64,000 bases of DNA from Rhodocollybia butyracea (taxonomy: Eukaryota; Basidiomycota; Agaricomycetes; Agaricales; Omphalotaceae). Made by a program: the position numbers and the translations under genes. Below the pieces are notes generated by a model. That model did no database searches. It was not told the DNA's origin and saw only the letters and a program-made list of their open reading frames with translations. This document shows positions 11,592 to 24,486 of the stretch, piece by piece (within the stretch, counting starts at the first letter, position 1; each line of letters opens with the position of its first letter). Where the stretch lies: the NCBI GenBank assembly GCA_015501585.1, contig JADNRY010000037.1, positions 62,001 through 126,000 on the forward strand, written 5' to 3'.

Positions 11592-12369
11592 CCAACCGTG
11601 CTTGTCGAAACTCGCAATGTCACTGTCTCTGGAAAAACATTACAAATTTCGAAAAAAACTTGCTCCGCCGATATCCTAGCCTCTCACTCTCCCTAGAAGA
11701 GACAGGAAGTCTTCGATTCTTGCGATGGCGGTATGTTTGATGCCGGTGGCCATGCGATGCTGAAGACTGACGAGCAAGCACTACATTATTATTAGAAAGT
11801 GCATCATTGGTATGCGTGGATGACCCAGGTCTCACAGCGCCGGTTATGGGTGACTGTGCTCAGCTCGCGACTTCTCTTGTACTTCTCAACGGTAATTGTT
11901 TATTTTTCCCTCCTCGTCATTCATGCTTCCTAAATTTGATTATTCAGAACCCGAATTTTTTGAGGTAGCACCCGGGTTTGCCGAAACGCTCACCTTTGGG
12001 ACATGCGAGTGGATATTGATCAATAACAACCCTGTAGATGGGTTCACGTTGGAGTACTGCTTCCCAGGCCTGGCGTGTGCCTTTCTCAGTGCTCCTTTGT
12101 CCAAGACATAACGCATATATTAGGAGCAGCTTGGCGAATGCCTCTTGGCTTGTACCCAAGCTGGACCCGGTACCACTGGCGCTTTCGCAACCCCAAGCGA
12201 CTTTGGAGCTACCCCCGCTGACACCTGGACCTTTGAGTTCGTTTTTTGCTCTCATGAAAAATATCTGACTGATATTTGGCTCAAATATAGACTTCTCCGC
12301 TCTTATCCCTCTCGTTTTTCATCTGTTGTTTTCAGTATATTCGGTGTTGCCTATAAGAATGATATTTGA
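11592..12369 (+). pseudogene. Secreted fungal protein gene with in-frame stop
   Basis: After an acceptor CAG at 11589-11591, the frame reads VETRNVTVSGKTLQISKKTC and then SADILASHSP. A TAG at 11694-11696 follows, and the same frame continues KRQEVFDSCDG. A GTATGT intron joins this to SASLVCVDDPGLTAPVMGDC, and a second intron (GTAATT...TTCAG) to FAETLTFGTCEWILINNNP and LEYCFPGL. The last block, GECLLACTQAGPGTTGAFAT then DTWTFEFVFC, is in the same frame but its splice junction is not clean. The cysteine spacing and the KRQ site match a basidiomycete secreted-protein family with a Kex2-cleaved propeptide. The stop sits just before KR, where one base change (GAG to TAG) would explain it. It is either a recent pseudogene or a mis-modelled exon. 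Confidence 0.5.
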
Positions 12370-12780
12370 CGACACTTACCAATGCATAAATGTGTACTTT
12401 TGCGTATCAAAATTCGTGTACTTAGGTCGATCACGGTTTCGGACATGACTGGGAAAACTTGGACTCACCATCGAACTCCATTTCATCAGACTTGTGTACT
12501 AAGTATCTCAGGCATCGCAAAGTATTTGGAATATTCAAGAACAACACCCCGAAGAAAATCAAATGGACGCCCGTTTCAGCCCGCTTCCCCTTGACCGAAG
12601 TCCGCTGGAAAGCTTTGGATCTATGTACTTAGCTCGCAATGAGTTTTTGAGCAGAGTTGGTCCTTCCTTGTAGATCGGTATTTTCGGTTCAAATTGCCGA
12701 CCGGCCGAACTTGTCAAGCGAACTTCGATGACTCCGAAACATTGAGCGCTAATTTTTTACTACCTCACACAGAAAACCAC
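12370..12780. other. Promoter region of ilv5
   Basis: No gene is seen. The 60 bp before the ilv5 ATG are pyrimidine-rich, as is common before strongly expressed fungal genes. No canonical TATA is visible. Confidence 0.35.
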
Positions 12781-14363
12781 AATGTCCTCCCTCGCTTCTC
12801 GTCCAGCTTCTCAAGCTCTGCGTAACGCAATTCGTCGTGCACCTCGCGTTGTCTCTGTCGCGACAAGGCCCCAAGCCGCGTCTTACTCTCTTTTGGCCAC
12901 AGCTGCCGCTTCAAAATCCACACAGCGATCTTCCGTTCAAGTACGTATTGGCTTTTAAAAAAAATTTAACTTACAAGGAGTATCTCAATGTTCACGCGTA
13001 TTTTTTTCCAAACATTAGGCATCCCGTGGAATCAAGACTTTGGACTTTGCTGGAACTAAGGAAGTCGTATATGAACGAAGTGACTGGCCGCTCGCAAAAC
13101 TCCAGGATTACTTTAAAAATGACACTCTTGCTCTTATTGGATATGGCTCGCAAGGCCATGGTCAGGGCTTGAACGCTCGCGACAATGGCCTCAATGTCAT
13201 CGTCGGTGTCCGAAAAGACGGAGAGAGCTGGAAGCAGGCTTTGGAAGATGGCTGGGTATGAGTCTTGCATTTTTTTCCTCTCATTTCTACAAAGTGACAT
13301 TTTACTTTCATAGGTACCTGGAGAGACTCTTTTCCCTATTGAGGAAGCCATTAAGAAAGGAACAATCATCATGAACCTTCTTTCTGACGCTGCTCAGTCA
13401 CAAACATGGCCTGAGGTAGCTCCTCTCATCACCAAGGGAAAAACTCTCTACTTCTCCCATGGTTTCTCTGTCGTCTACAAGGAAGACACTAAGGTTATTC
13501 CTCCTACTGATGTTGATGTCATCCTTGTTGCACCCAAAGGTTCTGGCCGTACCGTTCGTACCCTCTTCAAGGAGGGACGTGGAATCAACTCTTCCGTAGC
13601 TGTCTTCCAAGATGTGACCGGTCATGCCAAAGAGAAGGCTATCGCCCTTGGTGTTGGTATCGGTTCTGGATACATGTACGACACCACCTTTGAGAAAGAG
13701 GTTTACTCCGACTTGTACGGTGAACGTGGTGTGGTATGTATTTCTATTCTCTTTATAAATTCGTGATCTCATCGTACTATCTTGACAGCTCATGGGTGCT
13801 ATCCGTAAGCCCTTCCATTTAGTTATTATGAGGAATTCTCATTAATGTTATTCCAGAGGGATTATTCCTTGCACAGTACCAAGTTCTCCGCAAGAATGGC
13901 CACAGCCCCTCGGAAGCCTTCAATGAAACAGTCGAGGAGGCTACTCAATCACTCTATCCTCTGATCGGTGCCAAGGGGTAAACGTTTTTCTCCATATAAC
14001 TAAGAGGCGTGTCCTAATTTACGTCTACAGTATGGATTACATGTACAATGCATGCTCAACAACTGCTCGTCGCGGTGCTCTTGACTGGGCACCCATCTTC
14101 GAAAAGGCTAACGTGCCAATCTTCGAGCAGTTGTATCAGAGCGTGAGGGACGGAACTGAGACCCGCAAATCTCTTGAGTTCAATGGAAGGTCAACATACA
14201 GGCAAGATCTTGCCAAGGAGCTTGAGGTGATCAACAACCAGGAGATCTGGCGTGCAGGTGGGTGCTCTTTTCTTTCGCTCTTAGTCTTCACCATAACATC
14301 TTCATCTTTCCAGGCAAAGTTGTTCGGTCACTGCGTCCTGACTACAAGCCGGAATCGGAGTAG
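12781..14363 (+). CDS. ilv5: Ketol-acid reductoisomerase, mitochondrial
   Basis: Seven exons: 12781-12940, 13019-13255, 13314-13733, 13789-13804, 13857-13977, 14031-14257 and 14314-14363, all with GT-AG introns in consistent phase. The product has an Arg/Ser-rich mitochondrial presequence ([20 protein letters not shown]). The NADP-binding Rossmann motif follows ([20 protein letters not shown]), then the KARI core: [17 protein letters not shown] and [17 protein letters not shown]. The C-terminal domain includes [17 protein letters not shown] and [20 protein letters not shown]. The protein ends [12 protein letters not shown]. It converts acetolactate and acetohydroxybutyrate to the dihydroxy acids of valine/isoleucine synthesis in the mitochondrial matrix. 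Exon 4 is only 16 nt. The gene converges on vps34, with 205 bp between the stops. Confidence 0.95.
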
Positions 14364-14568
14364 AGGGCTTTGTCTCGTTTGGATGGCGGACATGGAGCTG
14401 GCAATGGAATTAGAAGTACAGTTGTTTTGCTTTAGTATATGTATTCAAAAGAGTTCAGTTGGAGGATGGCCCATCAGTGTCGCTAATACTATGCAAAATT
14501 CCTTGTGCGAGATATTGTTGTAACTTATGCGCGGTGGAGCTCGCGGATTGGTACAGTTAACAATTGGT

Positions 14569-17500
14569 CTACGTACGCCAATACTGCTGCGTCAAATCAT
14601 GTATACGATCCAACATAACCGTGAAATATGAAGTCTCATTAAGCAACATCTCAAAATGTTTGATTGCCTCCTCTTCTGTCAAATCCAACCTGAACTTCTC
14701 TTGAATCTGTTCATGCACATCTCGATGTTTATTGATATCTGGGATATTGGCATCCACCATGAGTGCGACCAAGTTGAGAATGAGGTTGGCGCTTTTGCGG
14801 AGGATAGTGAAAGCGGTGAAACAGAATGATTTGAACCGCATGTAGTGGGTTGATTGGGTTCCCCCCATGCCATCGACCATTTCTTTGCACACTTTGACTG
14901 CAGGAGGAAATGGCTTGGGATCGCGACCGAGGATGTAACCGAAATCGACATGGAAAAAGTGACCTAAAAGACGGTTGAACTCTCGATCGTCCAAGAAGAG
15001 TTTTAATATTTACCATCCGAGGCAACAAGCAGATTGTCCAAGTGTCGATCGCCCACACCAAGGAGATATGTCACAACACAGTAGCCAGCTAGGAAACAGC
15101 CATGCATCAGTTCTATGTTTTACAGATACAACGCATCCACACTACGTACCACAACTTCTCACAAACGTATCAATCACTCCAGGTTCAATCCCCCACGTCC
15201 CCACGCTTCCTTCATCTGGATTATTTGCCCTGAGAAAACTCTGTACATTCCCGAACTCGCTTACAATTGCCGCAATGGTCTTGCTCGGAACAAACTGCGC
15301 CATACCCTGCATCGGACCCGTGGCGAGCACCCCATAGGGTGTGAGCTTCAAATCCAAATTCTCTTGTCGCAATAGTCGGTCCATGAGGGTAAACATTTGC
15401 AGCACAAGCTGATCTTGTCGCATATCGTCGCCGTCTTTAAATATGACTGGATACTCGGACCCATCTGAGCATTGGAAACAGAGGAGGAGAGGATACATTG
15501 CTGATTTAAAGACGGAGGATTTTTCTGGGATGATACCGGTAATTTCGATTTGGGCATTCAGAGGAAGGGGGAGCGGAGCCATAGAGGAAAGGTTGTTCTT
15601 GGAATCAGCAAGAAATGCTTGAAGACGCTCCCTCTTCTTGATACTCGAGTCCTTTGACGTTCGCAACTCTCGAGCACGTTTAGCAAGCGTTTCAACCAGT
15701 TGACCTTGCCGACGCAGAAGCTCTCGTCTATCAGACCCATTTTCAACCTGCAATAAGAAATTAGATATACAGGGTAATCAAACACTTGAGGACTCACTTC
15801 AAGGATTTTATTCATAAATTTGAACACTACCCGACCGTACATCTTCGAGATGACCTTATCTTCGAGCGCAACCTCGACCATGAGGTACCAGTACAACCGG
15901 TTCCCGAGCCAGTTATTCTTCACTCCCCTTGAAATGAGAAAGTCCGTTAAACCACTGTCATCGTAGGATATAGCATTGGTAACCGATCGAGAAGACCGTT
16001 GGTCAGTAGCGGCACTTTCGAACTTCAGTGCTTGTACTAGTTGAAGAAGATATAATAATAATTCCTATGTATGGGATTAATCAGTGATTCACGAATGAAT
16101 GGAGGAGATAGTACCTCATCATCTGCCCTCATTAGCTGTTTAACAGCAAATGCTCGTACCCGGGAGTCTACAGTTCCAGGACCTAACAGCTCCAACGCAT
16201 CGTCCGTATCGATCTCTGTCCATTGTGGAAGTAGCTCTTCGACGGCTTGTTTGACTTCCGAAGGATCACGCCATGTAACGGCTTTGAGGAACTTTGTGAG
16301 TCCGCGTTTGTCTCGGGCAAGATGAAAGCGAAATTTCCATATGAGATCTTTCTCCTCGGGACTGAGGGGTTGACTGGGAGCGTAGTTGAGTATGTCCTAC
16401 GACAATCGTAAATCTTGAGAGAAATCGAGGATGAAATACTGCGTACCCCGATGTTATCCCTGTCCTTGGCATTCGGTTTGAGTTCTCTGTCATACGGCCC
16501 ACTACGATGACTTCGAACGAGCCTTCTGTGTTTGTCTTCCACTGGGTTTTCTCGGGCAATTTCAGGATCGATAATACTCCATAAATAATTATTATCTGTC
16601 GTAAATAAAGTGTTGGTAGGCTGCGTAGGTGTCTGCGGTGGTGGTGGTAGTGATGGAGGAGGAAGTGCAGACGTAGAAGCAGGGTTTGCCAAAGACTCGG
16701 GTTCGCTGAATATGACTGGAAAATCAAAGCGCGGGAGGTCGATGTAAAGAAACAAGTTTTCGGATTTCTGTGTTTCAGCCTATCCGAGACCTGTTCAGCA
16801 AGTCGAATAAGATGAATAGATAATAAACGTACCGCATGAATTTCCTCCATTTTCCTAAACGTTAGCTTGTCCAACCACTCCGATTTAGGTAAGTCTCCCC
16901 GTTCGTATTTTTTCACCAGCTTCTCTAAACGGCCCATTTCGTCTGTAGTTCCGGGTATCTTACTAGGTGTCGTAGACTCAACGGAGCCATCCGCTTCAAT
17001 CCCAGGCCAGAGTAATAGACGATGCTTGCCTCGGCGCAATGTCCTAAACAACTCTATGTTAGATACCACAGTAGAAAGAAAGGATATTACACACCATTTC
17101 TTTCCAAATAATCGAAAGGTTGTTCCTCCAACAGGGGCAGCAGATCGTGGTCCAGCAATATCCCATACAGTAAATGTTATTTGGGCACTGAGAGGAAGGT
17201 CGCAGTAACGTATTGGCAACGTTATCCATTCATTCCAGCTGCAGAGAATATAGGTACAGCAAGCATAGTTAGAGAGTAGCGCACATGTAAGCATTCTTAA
17301 AGGCTTTAAAAGACGTCCTAAAGGGTATCGTTAACGGTTTGTTGTCCGCGATTAGTTGACATATAACATATAGATCTGAGAGTGTCCTTGAGTGCCCAGG
17401 TTATTGCGGAGCTATAATGCTTGAAGCATTCAGGGATGCTTACGAGGATTGTGCGCCGTGGAACTTGAGGTCAGGATTCTCAAGGACTTCGGTGAAAGTT

Positions 17501-17656
17501 CTGGGTTTGCGGTTTCCTTCCAATTGTGATCTAGTTCGAAGAGAAAATTAGCGTTTGAATAGAAAGGTTAGCGCGAGTTACATTCGAAAGGTTACTGGAA
17601 GCTTGATATCTGAAAGTCTCGCGAAAGTGAAGTCGTCTCGGTGGTCCTTGTCCATA
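14569..17656 (-). CDS. vps34: Class III phosphatidylinositol 3-kinase Vps34
   Basis: Multi-exon gene starting at ATG 17656 ([17 protein letters not shown]). The C2 domain follows ([49 protein letters not shown]). The helical PIK region reads [20 protein letters not shown] and [12 protein letters not shown]. The kinase domain holds the ATP-lysine segment [20 protein letters not shown], the catalytic loop [14 protein letters not shown], the activation motif [15 protein letters not shown], and the C-terminal [19 protein letters not shown]. Catalytic Asp, His and DFG residues are all present, so it should be active. Vps34 makes PI3P on endosomes and autophagosome precursors with Vps15 and Vps30/Atg6. 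The tail YWRT matches the conserved C-terminal helix. Its start lies 198 bp from the stop of cps1, which is on the same strand. Confidence 0.92.
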
Positions 17657-17854
17657 AGAGTAAGCGCCGAAGCGACCAAGATCTTTATCTAATATCTCAA
17701 GATAAGATAAGCGCCACTATAGCTTCAAAATCAAAAGATCGTACAAGTAACGGTTGTAAGTAATAGTTACAAGTACGTATACATGATATACTGGCGCGTT
17801 ATTCATGGTGAGAGCACGACTTATCCTTTATCAATCAAGAACGACCTTGAAGAC

Positions 17855-20132
17855 TCAAAAGGCTACCTCATCCGCATTCACGATTAACGTTGTGAAGAAC
17901 CGAACAATTTCGAGGTAGTGATCAAGCGCGATATCTGAGAGAAGAATTCAGCCCACAGAGGACAGGAACATCCGCATTCAGAACTCACTTTCGTTCACCG
18001 TATGCACACCAGTAGACGCCCCGTTCTTGTGGTTGTAGCGGAAGATATTTCGAGTGAGGTTCCAATAGTATCTCGTGTCTGTAAAAGTTATCAACGATAT
18101 GGTTTGATTACTAGACGGTAGATCAATATGCCCCACCTGTGTTCCCTGTCGACATTCCCGGGCTCATGAAAATATTATTATCACCATCGAGACCGCGATG
18201 AGCGTTATACGTTGCTTTGATAGTGCCGCTCAAGAAATCCCACTGTTTACCGGTCGTCGGAGTGCGGGGAGCGGGTTCAAGCTCGTGGTGGAATGCTAGC
18301 GAGAGTTCGACATGTCCTTTGGCCTCGGAAGCATATGCTGATGCAGGAATCAGATCTTCACCAAACGCGTTGAGAGTCAGGTTAAGCGAATACGCAAGGT
18401 CAGCGATAGTGTGTCCATCGCGAGCAGTGGTTTCTTTGATTGAGCTATAAATAATTAGCACCCAACCGATAAGCATAATCAAGAGACAGATCACCTCTCA
18501 GTGTTTATCCGATGATTGATAATAGCAGATGCACTTTCTGGTAAAGCATTTGCTTTCACCCCGCCCGAGATGATATCTACTGCTTGTGTTGTTCCTACCA
18601 AACTTGAATACCAGAGGTTGGGCAGCACGAAGAGCTTTTCTACTTGTCTCATTGCCTTGTCTGAATGGCGGGATTTAAGAATAGCATGTTTGAGACCGCG
18701 CGGAATTGTCTCTCCGTGTGAGGCGGCGCACAGGAGCGTCTCGTGTGGGACAGAGCCCCTAGCCTGGAAAATGCAAGTGAGGTTCATGCAACTTTGGGTA
18801 AGAAAAGCCTTACGAGTTCAATAGGGTAGGGGTTTTTCTCAAATTCCGTGATAAGAGAAGCGAGGTAACCAATAGTCTGTTCAGATATATAAGGGAGGAT
18901 GAATAGAGCAGTCAAAAACACATACGGTATGGGCCGGAGGAACACTCGAATGTCCTCCAGGCGAGGTGACATCGACCTTGACATCGATGTACCCTTTCTC
19001 CGCAACACCAGGAGTAGCAAAGACTGCGCCGTAGACTTCGTCAAATCCTCCTACGATAGCCGTCAACATTCATATCCAAGCTGGAATGAATGTGAAACGC
19101 AAACCTCCTTCATCTACAATGAACTCAAATGCATCCCGGCCATAAGTTTCTTCAAGGGCCTTTCCAAGAGAGCGCGCGCCCTTTGATAATTCGCGGGTAA
19201 GCATCTCAACAAGGAAAAAAAGCAAATTATTGCTTACATGAAGTCCGCTAGACTCTTCATCAAATCCAAATGCGAGCACCACCGTCCTCGCAGGAGTCCA
19301 GCCCTTCCCAAGCAATGTTTCGAGTGTTAACATGATTGCGGCAAGACTTGCTTTATCATCCGCTGCGCCTCTGCCCCAGATATTGGTTCCATCGAAGAAA
19401 CCAGAATAGGGAGGATGTGTCCAGGTGTCAATAGTTTCGGGATTGACAGGAACGACGTCTTGATGTGCAGCAAGAATGTATGGTTTGAGCGACGAGTCGG
19501 TACCAGTCCATTCGTAGAGGAGTCCATAAGTGTTGACTTTCGTGAGGGAAAGAGCCTTGTGACTGAAAGAACTGTAAATCCAGACACGGGTGGAGGAATT
19601 GCAACATTCACGTACACCAGCGGGAACGCCTGAGCCAGATAGTCATGTACTTGACCCATCGTCTCCCATCGCGGGTCTTCACCTGGTGGTGGCATGTTGT
19701 CATACGACTCTGAACTGTATAACGCTCAATGACCACTGTTTGACGAGAGAAATAGAAAAATATTCACGGAATCTGTATCAACCCACTCAGTTTATCGATA
19801 GCCAATGTTTGGAACGCGTCCGTCTCGAGTAGCTCTCCAACTTGGGTCCATACTTCAGCATTCTTGGAGCTTTGAGGATACAATGCTCCAGCCTGAACGC
19901 AAACTCCCGCTGTGCTGTCGGTATTCTGATGACACCTCGACACGGCTTGTTTGAATTTTGCGCCCAACTCGAAATTGAGATAGTTTGAGCGCGAAGAAAC
20001 AAAGGTACCAAGGACGAAGCAGGAAACTAGAAGAGCATAGGGCAAGTAGCGACGCGTCTTTCTGTTATTGCTTCGGGTATTGCTTGAGCTCGTAGGGGTC
20101 GGAAGCTGATCAACTTTACCTTCCTTGACCAT
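17855..20132 (-). CDS. cps1: Vacuolar carboxypeptidase S, M20 metallopeptidase
   Basis: ATG 20132 opens a short cytoplasmic N-terminus and a signal anchor (YLPYALLVSCFVLGTFVSS). Then comes the M20 peptidase domain: KPYILAAHQDVVPVNPETID (first metal His plus Asp), IWGRGAADDKASLAAIM (bridging Asp), VLAFGFDEESSGLH (catalytic Glu pair), and later LDGDNNIFMSPGMSTGNT. After the intron near 18122 comes DTRYYWNLTRNIFRYN, and after the one at about 17990 comes NIALDHYLEIVRFFTTLIV with a stop at 17855-17857. The layout matches yeast Cps1, a type II membrane protein delivered to the vacuole, where it cleaves peptides with C-terminal residues such as Gly-Leu. Several short introns interrupt the gene. Metal ligands all appear intact. 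Confidence 0.92.
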
Positions 20133-20439
20133 CGTTAGTGACAGTAAAGGTGTGAGATATTTGGCGGTATTCGGCAGCCGGTATTCACAACTCCGAGGAG
20201 CTTTTAACTTCGATCAACTTTGTTGACGATTTGTTCAAAACTTTGAACTTGAATCCTGCTACTGAAGCGCTGACCCGATACAGCAAACAGCTATGGAAAG
20301 AAAATAAGCTTGGTCAAGTACAACTGGATTTTCCCAGAGCAGAGCATGTTCAAGGTCATCTTCTCTTGAAAACGCGATAACACGGGTAATGGATATACTA
20401 AGATTCTAGATAGGCCCTCTATAAATCTAATGAGCAACC
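20133..20439. other. Intergenic region
   Basis: This is a 307-bp gap between the start of cps1 and the stop of the PinX1-like gene, both on the minus strand. No feature is seen. Confidence 0.5.
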
Positions 20440-21858
20440 TCAGCTCTCCTCTCCTGCTCCGCTTTTCTGCCTCTTCTTCTCCCTCTTCTCAGCTTTCTCC
20501 CTTTTCCGTCCCTCTTTGGCTTTTTTCTTCGCAGCTTTTAGCGCCGCCTCATCTTCGCCTTCTACCGCATCTGAGTTATCGACAATCTCATCCGAGCTCG
20601 TTGCCTTCTCTTTCTTTTTCTCCTCCTTCCGGCGTTTCCGTTTTTTCTTGGTGAGCTCAGAGTCAGAGTCACCGTCGACATCGATTTCTGCTGTCTGATC
20701 ATCGCCAGCTTTTGATATAGCTTCTTCATGTGTAGTCACTGAAGCCGAAGTGAACATCGAGGCGAATTTCGATATTATTCCTGTTTGTAATGACGAAGAG
20801 GTAGAGGTGAACGTTGTCCGAGAAGACCCAAGTCCCCCACGAGGTGCATCGTCGAAATCACCCTCATCAGCAGCCGACGCATTGAAGGAACCAAGGCCGT
20901 GTCGTGGCGCATCGTCCCCTTCATCGATTTCCAGAGCAGTGAATACTGATGTCAATGGCGTCGGCTTGTTAGCGGTCGAAGTTTTGGCTAATAATCGCTC
21001 CTTGAAGTAATCAGCCACAGTTTTTGTTGATGTAGTGAGTTTCTCCAAGCCAATAACATCTTGGTCTAGAGGCGTTAAAGTGCCAGACGGGGTAGTTGTT
21101 GGTGTCGCTGTCGAGGATGAGGATGAGGATGAGGATGCGATTCCAAGTATTTCAGAGATGGATACAGCGGATTTTGATGAAATATTTTTGGCAGCGATGG
21201 CGCGCGCACGATGTCTGTAGATGAGTTTGAGATGGATATAAAACAGAAAAAAGAGAGTACTGACGCTCGACCACGTCCCCGGGGTATTACCTGCTTCACT
21301 TCCTCTATTATTGGAGCAACTTCCTCTTCCGATTTCATTTTTTTCTTCACCGATTGCTCGTCATCTCCACTTTCTTCGCGCTTCCTCTTTTTCTGTTTCT
21401 TTTCCTTCTCCTCCTTCTTCCGCTTCTTCCTTTCTTCCTTGCTCTCCTTTTCCTCTTCTTTGACCATACTGATGTCTACATCTTCCCCCTTTACATTTGG
21501 TTCCCCACTTCCCTCATTTCCCTCATTCAACCGTTTGAGCAAACTCTCGAAATCCTTATTCTGCTTCCATGCAATCCCATTAGGATCTTTCGACTGGGCC
21601 GCCCCGATACCTAGCATGTCCAATTTTTGCGAGACTTTGATATGTGAAGTTCGTCCTTGGCCTTCAGCACCGAGGCCTTTGGAAGAGTCCCAGCCAAATT
21701 TGGCGAGGTAGTTTACACCAAATTTGGATGCATCTGGACCGCATTTTGAGATCAATTTACAGAATGAACGTAAAGAGAATGTACTAACCGTCAGCCCAGG
21801 ACAGGTTTCGTGGGTCAGGCCCAATGCGCTGTTTGACTTTGCGGCCAGAAAGACCCAT
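20440..21858 (-). CDS. pxr1: PinX1/Pxr1-like G-patch protein
   Basis: Exon 1 (from ATG 21858) reads MGLSGRKVKQRIGPDPRNLS. A GTTAGT intron joins it to the G-patch: FGVNYLAKFGWDSSKGLGAE then GRTSHIKVSQKLDMLGIGA. This N-terminus (MGLxGRK...G-patch) is diagnostic of the PinX1/Gno1 family. A lysine/glutamate-rich region with nuclear localisation signals follows, then exon 3 from HRARAIAAKNISSKSAV. The conserved DYFKERLLAK telomerase-inhibitor segment comes next, and a second basic tail. Family members act in the nucleolus in rRNA/snoRNA maturation through Prp43 and can inhibit telomerase; both roles are inferred. A GAT/GAG run near 21115-21145 on the plus strand encodes a serine tract. An about 78-nt intron separates exons 2 and 3. 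Confidence 0.9.
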
Positions 21859-23129
21859 GAGCGCAGCGGAAACGAAAACAATATGGCGCTAAAGAAAATT
21901 GCGATCAAGCGCTCACATGAGCGCTCATTCAGGTGGATAACCTCCAACTGGATGACCCTCGATATAAAGATGGGGATTGCCTGTGTTTGTGGGTCCTTAG
22001 ACAAAGGAAGCTGACGGTCAAATGGTGATGTAGGTGCTGACCGACGAAATATAATTTTCAAGACGAGAATCAGTACGTAGCTAACGAAATCTAGTTCTGC
22101 CTTGACTTGACTTTACTTCCATATACTTCCAGCATCATCAAGTCTATTGTCGAGTCAAATTTCTTAATGAAGCACAGTGAAGCACCCGCTTGTCGAAAGC
22201 TCATTGACACTATCCATCATATATCGCGGTTGCAGAGCGATCAAAAACGGAGCGTCCTTAAGTTAGAAATGGAGCCCCATAACTTGAAGAACTAAAAATT
22301 TATAGATCCTTCGAGGTTTCCTTTGTACTCATAGGCTAAGCCCTGCGGTTACTCTCTTGTTCTGATCGTGTTCTTATAACCTCAATACTGATGCTCACCA
22401 GACTAGCTACATCTTCAACTCATCAACGTTATTCACACTCAAAAATCCTGGTCTATCAAAAGCTCCCGTCATATCAGTCTTCCTTGAACCCTCATCATTC
22501 TCGTGTTTGCGCTTGAGCAGGGAATGTTATATATAGAGAAGACCTACGTGCAAAAATCGGCCTTAGCTTATCATTTGTTGGGGATGCATCATCCGGCGTT
22601 GCTTCGTTATCTCAACTGAAGTGCAATGACCAGTTCGTAGCGCAAGTTTCTAAGTATGGATGGCAGTTGATACGCTCAACGTCCGGACCTCTCTTACGAC
22701 TACTGGCCTCTGATGACGAGCTAATGAGATGATATTTCATGCAAATGTACATTGATGTACATTGATGCAATGAACGATCGGAAACATTGCTCTCCCCAGC
22801 TCTTTCCAGGCGCCTTCATTAAATTTCGCGGTGAAACGGTTACAGATCCGATACCCATGCCCCATGCGCTGATCTTTTACTCGCACATGTCGAGAAGCTT
22901 GAGAAGGTCAACGGGAAGGATACAATATCATGGTGGCGTTTGAGCAATTGAGCAACATACACTGCCTGTGATTTACAACTACGTACCCATATACAACTGC
23001 GTACCCACACCGCATCTAAGTGATAATTGCTGTTTACAGATCTATAAATCGAACTCGTACTTAAAGGGGGTGACTCGGTAGACGACGAACGGCTGACGGT
23101 ATCATAAACACTCCTCTCTTCCTGCTCCA
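21859..23129. other. Intergenic region, no gene seen
   Basis: This is 1.27 kb between divergent genes. Short open frames are present but have no coding character. A tandem ACATTGATGT duplication occurs near 22748-22768. No TE ends or RNA genes are recognised. Confidence 0.45.
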
Positions 23130-24486
23130 ATGGCGAAAGCGCCGACTCCTTCCAATATTTACTTCGTCGAGGTTGAGAGTATAGCTTCGTCTGTCGGAGG
23201 AGTTCTATATGGTGCGTTTTGGACACTCTCCCCCCTCCTCGTGGATAATGTTTCGTCAGGGATGTATAGTGTGATGGCAGTTCTTGCGTTAGCCTCCCTC
23301 GTGTAGGTTTTCGGTCTCATTATTCTTCAAAGAAATATAATAACTTGGCCTCCGTCTGGTCATTTAGATTCCAAAGAAGCAAAGCTTCGCGTGGAACAAT
23401 TTTTCTCATCGCTGTAATCACGACAATGCTTCTGTTCGAAACACTGAACACCATTGCGTCTACCTTCCTGATGGCAAGCGATATTCGCTCCTTCAGCGCA
23501 AGTTCCTACCCTAAAGCTACTACCGCGGTGATTATCGTAGATTTAGTAGTTTCCAAATTGAATGTGAGTCTTACAGTGGTTCTTCGTTGGTGTTTCTAAC
23601 CGAATTCACATCGAACAGTTCTTTCTAAATGACCTGGTGATTGTTTGGAGAGCGTGGTCAATTGTTGAACCGCGGCCTCGGTGGGTTCAGGCTGTATTGG
23701 TTTTTTGTGTCTTTCTTTCCTTCGGTAAGTGTTGCGAACTCTAAATATTCCAACTCATCGTCGACTCATGACGATTAATAGGAGCAGTGCTAGTAGATAT
23801 CATACTTGCAACAGACTCTACTCTTGCAGGACCTAATCTAAACTATACTACGGCGAGGGTAGTGATGCCTCTGAGTTTACTGGTCACAAATATAGTTGCA
23901 ACAGCTATCATCGGGCTACGAACCTGGTAGGCCAATGACAACTTTTGAGCATGGTCATGGACTAAGTTTAGTCCCTAGGAACTTCTGTACCGCCCTCAAG
24001 TATATTGGGGAGGATGCAGGCGGTAGAGTCAGGCACCTTACAGAAGTGTTAATGCTTTTGGTAGAGACTGGGTGCATATATTCTCTGATTTTGGTGCGTG
24101 AGGGCATGCAACTCATGCCATACCTATTCATGCTCATATTTACTCTCCAGATACTCGTAGTTCTTGATATAACTTTGGATGCATTTTCAACAGAGGCTAG
24201 ATACATGTTAACAAGTATCATACCTCATGTCACGGTTTGTCCCTATCAGCAACAGCTTTTGATCTGCCTACTTATTTTCTACCTCCTAGTGTATCTATCC
24301 ATGCCTAATGGTCCTCATCATCATGTTCAAGAAGCGAAGCTACGATGCAAAATATCAGGAACATCCCACAGCAGTATGGTCGATAAGTCCACAGATGTCA
24401 TTCATGACATAAATTCTGGCACTTTTGAAGGCAAAGGCTTATTACCGGCCCAGAACCAAGTCCTGTTGCTGCGGGGCCCATCCTGA
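23130..24486 (+). CDS. Seven-span fungal integral membrane protein, unknown function
   Basis: ATG 23130 gives PSNIYFVEVESIASSVGGVL, followed by introns and hydrophobic spans. Seen in sequence are TIFLIAVITTMLLFETLNTI, VIIVDLVVSKLNFFLNDLVI (across an intron), QAVLVFCVFLSF, VMPLSLLVTNIVATAIIGLR, and in the last exon LTEVLMLLVETGCIYSLILV and MLIFTLQILVVLDITL. NDLVIVWRAW and the VETGCIYSLI segment resemble the abundant orphan seven-span proteins of Agaricomycetes. The tail is hydrophilic. Ligand and function are unknown. Splicing of the first exon and near 23930-24000 is unresolved, since no phase-consistent donor/acceptor pair could be fixed there, so the model or the gene may be defective. Confidence 0.55.

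Noticed and set aside
14679..15375. Overlapping frames on both strands in the vps34 kinase region
   Set aside because: Alternate-frame shadows of the kinase exons, which carry the conserved catalytic motifs.
21350..21620. Hydrophobic plus-strand frames suggesting a membrane protein
   Set aside because: Antisense shadow of the Lys/Glu-rich part of the PinX1-like gene.
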